Assembly: GCF_000715075.1 (NCBI RefSeq)
Contig: NC_134082.1
Location: 208,329,948-208,393,947, forward strand
Length of the DNA: 64,000 bases
DNA from: Nicotiana tabacum
Lineage: Eukaryota > Streptophyta > Magnoliopsida > Solanales > Solanaceae
Direction of reading: 5' to 3'
Position 1 is the first letter of the stretch; each line of letters starts with the position of its first letter. This document shows, piece after piece, positions 1 through 10,062 of the stretch. The translations under genes and the position numbers were made by a program. The notes under the pieces are model-generated. The model was not told where the DNA came from and made no database searches. It saw only the letters and a program-made list of their open reading frames with translations.

Positions 1-1138
1 TCCAAACGCCTTGAATCTATCCACAATTAATTTGATTCAGTCAATACAATTTATATAAATTAATTCCATGTAAAAAATATTATTTTTTCACAAAAATCCG
101 AAATTTAACTAAAAATCGCCTGTGGGGTCCACATCTCGGAATCCGACGAAACTCACAAAATCCGACAACCTATTCAACCACGAGTCCAACCATACCAAAA
201 TTACTAAATTCCGATAATAACTGGGCCTCCAAATCTTCAATTTTTTTTTCAAATCCCTAGGTCCAAATCCTCAATTTACACCTCAAAAACATGTAATCTA
301 GTCGGATTATTCGATGATAATTCAATATTATGGAGTAGAAATGATCACAAGTGACTTACCTCAAGATTTGCCATGGTTGTTTGCTCAAAAATCGCCCCAG
401 GCCGTGTTCTTTCTCCCAAAAATGTCAAAATGGGCTAAAACAACCAGAACAACATTAGAAACACGATTCTGGTCGCTAAAGGCCCAATTTTCGTCGCTAA
501 AAGTGTCAAATCTGGTCGCTAAAGGTGCGCACCAGATCATGCTGCACCAGCACTCTTTAATTTCACTAAAAAATGTTCTAATTCTATCATACGAACTCGG
601 AATTCGACGATTCTTGTTCCTATGAGTCACAAATAATAATACGGGCCTAGTCCTTCAATCAAAACTCAATTTGGAGCTCATTTTCTTAGTGTGATACCCA
701 TTTCGCTCGTTAAACAATTAACTCATGTTTCACGTTAAAAATCCAATTGCGACTTGACGAAATTAGACCAAACTTTCCAGATCGCTCCTATAATTCATTA
801 TAAAAATTCCAGAAGTCTCAAAATCAAATTTTGATCTCTAGAACTAAAAATGGACCTTTGAATCAATCCGGACAGGCTCCTAAGTCCAAAATCACTATAC
901 GGAGCTATTGGAATCATCAAAAATCTATTTCAGGATTATTTACACATATTTTACCATCCGGTCCATTTATTCAACTTAAACTTCCAAAACATAAATTATT
1001 CTTTCAATTAAATTTTGAATCATCTGAAAATAAAATTTGACCACTCTCGCAAGTCATAATACACAAAACAATGGTACTCAAGACTTCAAATAGCTAAACG
1101 GGATGGAAATGCCAAAAACGACAGGTCGGGTCGTTACA
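1..1138. mobile_element. Element C: terminal part of an LTR-like element inserted in the 5' LTR of element A
   Basis: The segment ends ...GGGTCGTTACA at 1138. Read on the other strand it begins TGTAACGACCCGACC, a TG start of the kind seen at many Solanaceae LTR termini. Immediately after it, at 1139, the sequence becomes collinear with 39302 in the 3' LTR of element A, which has no such insertion, so 1138/1139 is an insertion junction. The other end lies outside the window, so strand, length and target duplication cannot be read; the right flank starts cctag. Around 470-540 three short units containing tcgctaaa follow each other. No convincing protein is encoded; the short ORFs here are chance. 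Confidence 0.7.
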
Positions 1139-4100
1139 CCTAGCCTACTCCTGCTACTACTGTATGTTTGTGTTGCTTCTTTTGGTGATATCGTTGGCCT
1201 TGCATGTCTGATACTCTTGTTCATTCTTCTCTATTTATATGGCAAAGTGCAAAATCATGATTCTTTCTTGATTGATCTTGATTTCCTCAAGTTACGACTG
1301 ATTGCAAATATTTTCTCATAAATCCCTGATTTCACTCATTTTGTTTAAATTGATTGATTCCTTTCCATTTGCTGTGATGTTTTACCTTTGCTGAACCCTT
1401 TTCCCAATTAAGTATATTTTGTACTTAGACTCAATTATTTACTCTATACTTTTAATATCCCTATAGGGTCAGAAATAAATCTTTCTCAAATTAGTTTTCT
1501 TTCCTTAATTATTTATGTAAGTATCCGTTTGAACAGTAATTCCTTAATTAAAGGAAAGTACTTGTATTAATTGATTCTGATTGTGATTATTTCCATGTTT
1601 GTGTTAAAACTTTACTTGTTACCTTATTTTTCTACTCATTTTCAAAGCTATAATACCCTACCCTCTCTTCTCTAAAGACACGAACAACTGAGTTCAGAAC
1701 ACACACTTACACACTCAAAACTCTCTCTTTCTCTACTACTACTTGTGCTACTGATTTATCTAGCCGGCGGAAAGTTAAGGCTAGACTGTGGAAGCCTACT
1801 TGGTTTACCTTTCCACACTTTGCTTTCTCAACTGCTATGTCCTAGTTAATTTTAAAGCTTTAACAACAACATGCTTCCTTAATTGTGTCAGCTTCTCTCA
1901 TTCTTGGTCTACTTCTGCTTGTAGTTCTGTTGTGAAACCTACAGTCAAGTTACATTACCAGCATGCTATAATATCTCCCCTTCCCCTTTAGATTAATGCA
2001 CTCCCCTGTGTGTGTGTTTAAAGCATACTTTGTCAATCACTTATTGTGTACTTGCTACCTTATGAATCCCAAACTCCTATCCCCTCTATGTGTTTGTGTT
2101 CTTTTGGCTGGTTTGTGATCATGCCAGTATCAGCTATTGCTGTGCATGTCCAAACCAGACCCCTGCTGGGGTCATGTGCTTACAGACAAGTGTCTCCCAA
2201 AAATCCCTTTGACTCCCCTTGTAGGACTACTGATTCTATGTGTGATCCCATCTTGGGAGTTTGAGTTTTGTTTACTGCTACAACTGCTTTCAATCCCCTC
2301 TATTACTGATTATTTTCAAAATGGACTTGCCAGTCCAGTTTTTGTTTTTTTTATAAAAAAAAATTCTTTTTCAAACTATGTCAAGAACTCTCACCTATAC
2401 TCTTAGAATCTAGGTTCTGCCCCTTTTGTGTGAGCCTTGCCTTAGGACCCTTGAGCTCTCTCTGAACTTGGACACATAAGAGCTGGCCCTTCCACACTGC
2501 ACTCACTCTGTTTGGTTATGCAAATCTGGGTGTGAGCACTGCCCAGGATCCCTTGAGGTCCTTGGGGAACTCTGACACACTCATATATGAGAAAGGCTTT
2601 GGAACAATATCGGCTTTTGAGGTATTTCATTACGTATCTCAGAGAGGAAGTCAAGATCAGGCTTCCTATGGTTGTAGCTTCTTATTTTTGCACCTCTTGT
2701 TGTAAGTCAATCATTTGGCCAGTAATAATTTGTAAACAAGCATGAGGTTGGCTAGTGAAATGGAATGGGAAATATGTATAATTTAGCTATTAAAAGGGTA
2801 GAAAGCTTGTTACTAGGTTTACATTCTTACTTGCGCAATAGAAACCATGCCTAGGACTTATTTCATGCATTAGAGATCATGCTCCTTAGGATTTACACTT
2901 ACTGTTTTCAGCATATCCATTTCACTATCTATCAATTAGAAAATTCTACGTTAAATGTGTTAATAACCGGTGTTTTCTGCAATCATGTTCCTACTACCAT
3001 GCACACTTAGAGATCCTGTTTTAGGCTAAACAACACCAACAAGCATATCCTCTCTGCATATTCTGGAAGTCATGTTTTAAACGCTGTAATATTTGTGCAT
3101 ATAGAAATCCTGCTTAGGATTCTGCATATACATCATTCTGCATCTCTGTACATTACATGCCATGTCATTAGGACTTCATTTATATTCTCTTAAACACGCT
3201 TAGGCCAAATATGAATGCATAAAACAATTTTATTTAGTTTTTTACAACGACCAACTGACAATAATTCTATGTGCTGAACACCTAGAACAACATGTCTTAG
3301 GTAATAATAATCTCCAAACGTCTTAATGGTTTTGAATAATTACTGCTTACGCCTAGGCAAGCCTTAGGTAATAACCTAAATAAAACTAGGACTGCCCTCG
3401 TCTAATTATCAACTACTACAACCATCAGGCAGGCCCGATTCAGACTTCTTTTCTGAGTTATATAATGAATCTGGTTCTGATTCAAACACCCTGCTTTAGG
3501 ATTTTAAAATTCAGACCTTAATTGTGTATAAGTCGTGCTGTCTATGTGCACTGCTTGCGGAGGTATAACTGAGCCTTCTATTTGCTTATATGTTTTCCCC
3601 TAATTGCAGTCTTATATGTTTTTGTATGTCGCCTTAGAATTTTACCTTTAAACCTAAGGGTCAGCCTAGAACCTCCTTCTTATAGGAATAGGGGTCCTAA
3701 AATTCCTCCGGGACTAATAGGAATGTGATGGGTAACAACATACAATAGAGGTTGAGACCAGCCTTCGCTTTAATACCTTCACGGGGTGGGAAGGGTAGAT
3801 ATGGATATTATGACTGGTGTGCTAATACCACGTGTATCCCCTCTTCTGAGGAGTTTCATACCGGGTATTGCATTGATGTGATCCATATTACAAACAAACC
3901 TAGGACACCCCTTTATTTTTATAAGTATGCTTAGACTATAACTCTTTTCAAAACCTTGCTTTTATTGTTTTCAAACACTTGTGTATTTAAACTCAAAATC
4001 CCATATTACTTGAGCCTTATTTGTTTACTTGATAATTGCATAAATTCACAAAAACTATCTGACCGAGAACCACACTAGTGGATCCTGAGGGGTGCCTAAC

Positions 4101-4306
4101 ACCTTCCCCTTAGGATAATTTCAAGCCCTTACCCTATCTCTGGTTGTCAAATATAGTTGAACCCTATAGGTGCCCTAACGCACCTTAAAATCGTTAGGTG
4201 GCGACTCTTCAAATACCCAATTCCCAAAAGGAAATGAGTCAGTACACCCTATGAGCGTCGAAACCCGGACTCCTCTCCGATTGTAGGGGAAAAAGGGTGC
4301 GCGATA
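1139..4306 (+). repeat. 5' LTR of element A (3' two-thirds only)
   Basis: Collinear with 39302-42466 at high identity. It ends gcgata, where the 3' LTR ends gcgaca, so the terminal CA has become TA. Three bases (gcg) separate it from the PBS. ORFs in it, such as 1788-1991 and 2046-2264, have equivalents in the 3' LTR only because the DNA is duplicated. Confidence 0.92.
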
Positions 4307-4309
4307 GCG

Positions 4310-4327
4310 TGGCGACTCTGCTGGGGA
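4310..4327 (+). other. Primer binding site of element A (tRNA-Arg type)
   Basis: tggcgactctgctgggga lies three bases after the LTR end and starts with TGG, complementary to a tRNA CCA end. The same 18-mer, reverse-complemented, is the PBS of element B. From memory of plant tRNA-Arg(ACG), whose 3' end is near ...CCCCAGTGGAGTCG plus CCA, this is a tRNA-Arg primer site with two mismatches. Confidence 0.85.
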
Positions 4328-5002
4328 TATTTAGGCTTTTACCATTTCAGATTGTTCTTGTGAATTTGTACCCCTCCCCTTAAGTTCAATTACTTGTTTA
4401 ATTTCTTTAAGCATTTAATTTCTTTTTTTCCAAAAGAGAAACTGATATATCTTCTTTGTTTCCTTCCTTTATTGCTGCTTTAAGTTATAAAACTACTGTA
4501 TTTATCGCTTTCTTAGCGTGCAAATACATGTCAACATGTTTTTTAATTGCATAATCATGCTCAACATCATACTCCACTCGTACCAAACAAATACTATAAC
4601 AACGCTTTTAATGAGTGGTTGCGCTTTTCCTATATCATTACCAACTAAATTTGGAAAGGCATATTTGGGGTAAAACTAGTCAATCAGCGGTGCAGTCGAC
4701 AGTTCCGTGCCTTTCCCCTTGAGTTGTCCGCTCAAGGGTACCAGTCTAAAACCCCATAGAAACCTTACTTGTTTAAATTGTGCATGCATCATGATCAAAC
4801 CTAGCCGGGTCAGTTATATTGTCCGCATAATGATCCTTTAATATAGCCTTGTCCAAAAGTCCACTGGGTTTCCCTTAATCCAAACGGACATTATCATGTT
4901 CTGTGCATTTATTTGGAGAATTAAATGCTTCGTACTAATTGTTGATATTAAATAGTCGAGTCTGGTGAGGGTAAGGGCCTAACCTTGTTTGTCTTGCAGA
5001 AA
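4328..5002 (+). other. Untranslated leader of element A with candidate 3' splice site
   Basis: No gene is seen. The leader is AT-rich and ends with a pyrimidine-rich stretch and tgtcttgcag at 4990-4999, a good plant 3' splice-site match. It lies three bases before the ATG of the ORF1 remnant. No partner donor can be assigned from sequence alone. Confidence 0.5.
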
Positions 5003-5323
5003 ATGAGGCACGAGGTCCCCAGTTTTAATATGATTAGCACACCCCCGCTCTTGCTAGACTGGTGGAGGAATCTTCCATCAAATGCCCAAATCAACGAATG
5101 GAAAGAGAGGGCCGCCAAATCAAGCGAATAGTTGGAATATCTGGAATACAGTCTGCTGGAATTGGAAGGAAAAGTGAGTAAGAGAGTCACCGACTGCCAG
5201 AACGCTGAGAGAAACGAAGGAGAACACCTGGCAAAGGCATTTTTACTGGTAAACCTACGCAAAATGGAGGATCTGATCAACGAGAGCATTCAACCTGAGG
5301 AAGGTCCTTCTGGGACCAAATAG
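5003..5323 (+). pseudogene. ORF1 remnant of element A (coiled-coil tail)
   Basis: An ATG at 5003 opens a frame of about 106 codons ending at 5323, broken once by TAG near 5129. The protein begins MRHEVPSFNM, has a tryptophan-rich patch (LLDWWRNLP) and continues as charged, heptad-like sequence (EYSLLELEGKV). In position it matches the coiled-coil C-terminus of ORF1 in element B (25102-25890). The large N-terminal DUF7745-like domain found in B is absent, so A seems to keep only the tail. The function of ORF1 in this lineage is not known. Assignment rests on position and composition. Confidence 0.55.
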
Positions 5324-5629
5324 ATAGGAATTTACTTTGTCACTTTATGAATGTAATAAGGCCAATGGCCATTACTGACTTTTATTTCCTGCTTATTTAG
5401 TTTCGATTTGGGATTCGTCTTTTTTTTATTAATATGAGGCATTTAGCATTCTAAGTTCTCCAAATCAATTTTTCGCTGGGCTTATCTCGGGCACAAAGAG
5501 GTTCCCAAATTAGGACACGATTTACATTCCCACACTATGTGTTTAAATATTGCAATACTTTTTATAACCCTTACTAACTTGATTTCCTTTTTTTGTTTTT
5601 GCTTTCTTTCTTTATTCCCCTCCCCAAAG
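5324..5629 (+). other. ORF1-gag spacer of element A with candidate 3' splice site
   Basis: Non-coding spacer. It ends with a long T/C-rich tract and ccccaaag at 5622-5629, directly before gttagttcg. Element B has the homologous exon start after a CAG (minus strand, 24492). This suggests gag is read from spliced RNA in both elements. Confidence 0.45.
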
Positions 5630-7432
5630 GTTAGTTCGTGCACTCTGGCATCATTATCTTATTCCACAAGATCCAGGGGCCCTTCACCCACTCCTCCTCT
5701 TAGTCCTGTTAAGAATAAGAACAAAGGCAAGATGGAAGATTTGAACAACGTTAGGAAGGAGAACCCAACTGAATGGGTAGAGGCCACTGGTGGTCATGGT
5801 ATTTAGGTTCCTAATGAGAATGCGTCCCAACTTGAATAGAAACTGCTGAAATTCCAAGAAGAGCTTGATCAGGTTTGGAATCTGGCAAGCCTGTCATTTT
5901 CCCTCAGCACCCCAGACATCAATTTCCCCAACATTCAAAACCCTACACCTCCTCAAAATATCCCAAAGCAACAGAATCATCCCGCTCCTCACCATCACAC
6001 TGTTCCACCAAAGACTCAATGCAACACCTGCCATAAACGTCCATTTCCATACCCACAACACTCTTATCTACGTGAAGACCATGCCACACTCCACCCAACC
6101 TATTTCCAGCACACCCGAGTCTGATAAAAAGGATCTGCTTATCAAGAACCTGGCTGAGGAACTTAAGAAATTGACTAGCCGGATTCAGGGCGTTGAGGGA
6201 AGTAAAGGAATCGAAGGGCTGAACTATGAGTATCTTTGCATACAGCCTGATGTCGAGGGGTAAAAACCTCCTAAGTTTGAGATATTTGATGGTACGGGTG
6301 ATCCAAGGGTCCATCTGAGGACATATTGCGACAAGCTGGTTGGAGTAGGGAAAGACGAGAGAATCCGCATGAAGCTGTGCATGAGGAGTTTGAAAGGAGA
6401 TGCGTTGTCTTGGTACATCAGCCAAGATCCCAAGAAGTGGTCTAGCTAGGTAGGCATGTCGTCTGACTTTATGGACAGGTTCAGGTTTAATACAGAGAAT
6501 GTGCCAGATGTATTCTATATATAAAATCTAAAGAAGAAGCCCATATAGACGTTTCGCGAGTATGCTACTCGCTGGAGGTCCGAAGCTGCTAAGGTTAGAC
6601 CTTCCTTAGAAGAGGAACAGATGAACAAATTCTTTGTCCGAGCTCAAGACCCGTAGTATTATGAACGGCTGATGATGATTGAGAACCATAAATTCTCCGA
6701 CATTATCAAACTGGGGGAAAAGATTGAAGAAGGTATCAAAAGCGGTATGGTTAAAACTTCGAGGCCTTGCAAGCTATAAATAAGGCCATACAGTCCGGTG
6801 GTATGTCTAAGAAGAGGGGTGTAAGGGCCGTGATGGTTGCACAATGGACCAAATCTTCCCTCAAATACCAAACTTACCCAACACCTCCACTCATATATCA
6901 TCCAACCCCAAATTACCAAACGCCTTCACCCTCACACCATGCTCCACCACCAACTTATCAGTCATCTCCACCTCCTACATATCAACCTACCTCACCCAGA
7001 TACTCCCAAACCGGTCATGTCTACCAAACCTATAATGCTCAACCGTCCCATTATCAATCACTCCCTACATGCCAAAACTTCCCTAGACCTCGACCTAATT
7101 TTGATCGCAGACCTCTAAAACAATATACAGCCATCGTTGAACCCATTGACCAACTGTATGAGAGACTCAAAACTACTGGTTATGTCACCCCCATCCTTGC
7201 TGCAACCCCTCAGAATCCTTCTCAGTGTGTTACCCCAAACAAATCCTGTGCGTACCACTCCGGTATGAAAGGGCACAACATCGATAAATGTTGTTCCTTG
7301 AAAGAAAAGATCCAGTCTTTGATTGACAACAAGATCATTGTGGCAAAGGAGCCCGCTCCAAACGTCTGCAACAACCCTCTTCCAAACCTTAAGGGTGGAG
7401 GTATCCACATGATTGAAATAGAAGATGACTAG
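5630..7432 (+). pseudogene. gag of element A (capsid/nucleocapsid), broken
   Basis: The reading frame starts VSSCTLAS after the candidate splice acceptor, shifts frame between 5806 and 5865, and continues with KPPKFEIFDG near 6264 and LKGDALSWY near 6395, motifs of the plant retrotransposon gag (Retrotrans_gag) capsid region. Further stops follow near 6447, 6524 and 6546, and a frameshift near 6755 leads into NFEALQAINKAIQ. A Pro/Tyr/His-rich linker (about 6865-7070) precedes a nucleocapsid-like finger, CAYHSGMKGHNIDKC (about 7246-7292), in which the usual second cysteine is histidine. The stop at 7432 is followed in the same frame by the protease region. Gag would form the virus-like particle and bind RNA. 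At least four lesions rule out a functional protein. Confidence 0.85.
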
Positions 7433-9105
7433 GATCTCGAGGGGTCAATCGGGTTGATCGCAGAAAGTGATGACCCAAAGAAACCAACAATTACTCTATA
7501 TCCAATCATAGTCCAGATTCATCCATCTGAGGACGCTGAGGTGAATATGTCTGTACCACTTGATTTTGAAGCAACATCATCCGCAAGGACACCGACACCA
7601 ATTGAGGTTGAATTCGTGTCTCTAGCAAATACATCCGCACCATTTGAGGTTGCACTTTTGCCACCTAAGGAACATGTTCCATTCGGAGTAAGGATAGCCA
7701 CACCGATCCCAGTGGCAATGTCAACCATGGCACCATTCCATACGAAGGCTGTACCTTAGGACTATACAACCAAGGCGAGGAGGAAAGGCAAGGTTAGAAT
7801 TGAGGAAACTGTCGCAACACAGGGCATGACAAGAACTGGTAGAGTCTATACCCCTGAACATCTAGCTGAGTCATGCAAGCAGGTCTCCAATTGGCCACCC
7901 ATCATTAAGGCATGTCTAGACGACCTTTGGAGGAAAATACAGGCCAAGAAGTATTCGGTCATCGACCAGTTAAACAAGACGCCAACACAAATCTCCATCC
8001 TCTCCCTGCTGCAAAACTTCGAGGCACACAAGAATGCTCTGTTAAAAGTGCCGAGTGAAGCATACGTACCAAGTAACATCACTGGCGGCGAAATGGATAA
8101 CATGGTAGGACAAGTGTTGGAGAGTCATAAGATCACCTTTCATAAGGACGAGCTGCCACCTGAAGGGTTGGGGCACAATAAGGCATTGCACATCACTGTG
8201 CAATGCGAAGATTATTTCATCACTAGAATCCTGATCGATGGAGGTTCTAGTCTTAACATTTGTCCGTTGGTAACACTCAAGAAGCTGGATAAAGGACTGC
8301 ACAAGATAAAAGATGGAGCAATCAATGTGAAAGCCTTTGATGGTTCTTAGAGGTCCACCATTAGGGAGATTATCCTATGCTTGCAGATGGGACCAACATG
8401 GTTCGATGTCGATTTCCAAGTAATAGATGTACCAACATCTTCCAACCTGCTATTGGGACGACCATGGATTCATGCTGCTGGGGCCATAGCATCAACACTG
8501 CATCAGGTAGTAAAATTCGAATGGAATCACAAGGAGGTGATCATTCACGGCGACGGTAGCAACCCTATATACAGTCTCCAAACCATTCCGACAATCGAGG
8601 GAAGAAGGAAGTTGGGTTGAGAGACTTACCACCATATTGAATGGGTCAATGCCATCGACAAAGACAAGTGGTGGATAATAAAATTGAGAGTATATTGAAT
8701 TGAAGTGGGTACAAACCTGGCAAAGGACTTGGTAAGAACCTCCAAGGAATCTCTAAATCCATAAAACTCAAGAAACATGGCACTACCTTCGGTTTAGGAT
8801 ATGAATACACTTGGGAAGAATTCAACAACTGGTCGCCACCATGGCGTGGTACTTACTATCCACTAGAGGAGCCAATACCGCATCTAGAGAAGACTTTCCA
8901 ATAGGCTGACATTATTTATGGATCAGATGAAGAAGAAGCACTTGCAGCGGTAAAGAACTTGTTCCTAGAAGACAATGACATTGACGGTTGTGTTGTTCTC
9001 GAGGAGGAGGGGGAGAAAGGCCCTTCCATACAGGTTATGAGAAAAGGGGCACGCCTCAGTAATTGGACCATCAGGACAACCAAAGCCCGACGAGCTTCGG
9101 GGTAG
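7433..9105 (+). pseudogene. Aspartic protease region with G-patch motif of element A
   Basis: In frame with gag after TAG 7432, with further stops near 7759, 8350 and 8620. ITRILIDGGSSLNICPL (about 8219-8270) carries the catalytic Asp of a retropepsin in a D-G-G-S-S context, and NLLLGRPWIHAAG (about 8439-8480) is the downstream conserved segment. After a frame change near 8700, YKPGKGLGKNLQGISK (about 8707-8755) is a G-patch-like motif. The chain runs on through a Trp-rich segment (TWEEFNNWSPPW) to KARRASG and stops at TAG 9103-9105. That TAG overlaps GTAG at 9102-9105, the equivalent of the intron donor in element B. The protease would process the polyprotein; this copy is dead. Confidence 0.82.
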
Positions 9106-9317
9106 CAAGGATAAAACAAGCATCATTCACTGTTTTTATTTACTAAATGATTTTCTTTTCGTATTTTCAATTCCCGCAATAAGATCTTTGATGATTCAAA
9201 GCTGTTTATCAAAAACATTTCTAATTTTCTTATGAATTAATATTTATTGCTATCATTTTTCTTTCCTTACTTAACCAATACAACATTATTATTACTTATC
9301 TTAATGAACCAACGATT
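9102..9317 (+). other. Former intron between gag-pro and pol of element A
   Basis: The segment starts with a donor-like GGTAGCA at the gag-pro stop and ends before the pol frame at 9318. By position it is the equivalent of the 180-nt intron in element B. It is T-rich, but between about 9203 and the pol frame there is no AG dinucleotide, so the acceptor appears lost. The segment is otherwise empty. Confidence 0.6.
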
Positions 9318-10062
9318 GTGACATGCAATGAGACAACGCAACAAACAGACATTGATTCAGAGGAAGATGACATACCTGACGAGATTGTCAAAGAAGTTGA
9401 GAACTTTGAGAATAGACCTAAGTCCAACCTGGACGAGATCGAAATTGTCAACCTAGGAGATGCAGAAAACGTCAAGGAAACACGAATTAGTGTTCACCTG
9501 TCGCCATCAGAAAAGAAAGAATACACACAATTTCTAAAAGAATATGAGGACATATTCGCCTGGTCATATGATGACATGACTGGTATGAGTACGTTTATTG
9601 TGGCTCATAAACTGCCAACAGATCTGACGTGTCCACCGATAAAGCAAAAGCTCAGAAAGTTCAAACCTGATATGAGTCTGAAGATCAAGGAAGAAGTTAC
9701 CAAGCAGATCAAAGCTAAGGTTCTCAGGGTAGTAGAATACCCAACATGGTTAGCCAACATTGTGCCAGTGCCAAAGAAGGATGGGAAGGTCAGAGTCTGT
9801 GTCGACTACCGGGATCTCAACCTGGCCAGTCCGAAAGATGACTTCCCTTTGCCGAATATACACATCCTGATTGACAATTGCGCTAAGCATGAGCTGCTAT
9901 CATTTGTAGACTGCTTCAGTGGTTATCATTGGATCTGGATGGATGAAGAAGATGCTGCAAAAAACGGCTTTCATTACGCTGTGGGAAATGTAATGTTACA
10001 AGATAATGCCATTCAGCCTGAAGAATGCATGGGCCACCTACATGAGGGCCATGACTACCATA
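9318..10062 (+). pseudogene. Reverse transcriptase, N-terminal part, element A (interrupted by element B)
   Basis: The frame opens with a Glu/Asp-rich linker, then EYEDIFAWSYDDMTG, KLPTDLTCPPIKQKLRKF, and the fingers/palm motifs VPVPKKDGKVRVCVDYRDLN (about 9764-9823) and FVDCFSGYHWIWMDEEDA. The usual FVDxxSGYHQI glutamine is tryptophan here. Near 9960 the frame shifts; the correct frame continues KTAFITLW, has one stop, then MPFSLKNAWATYMRAMTTI. Element B is inserted exactly there. The remainder, including YVDD, resumes at 32260. RT would copy element RNA from the tRNA-Arg primer. Confidence 0.9.

Noticed and set aside
1788..2406. ORFs conserved between 1.8-2.4 kb and 39.9-40.6 kb
   Set aside because: Conservation comes from LTR duplication; frames are short, lack domains, and differ by indels.
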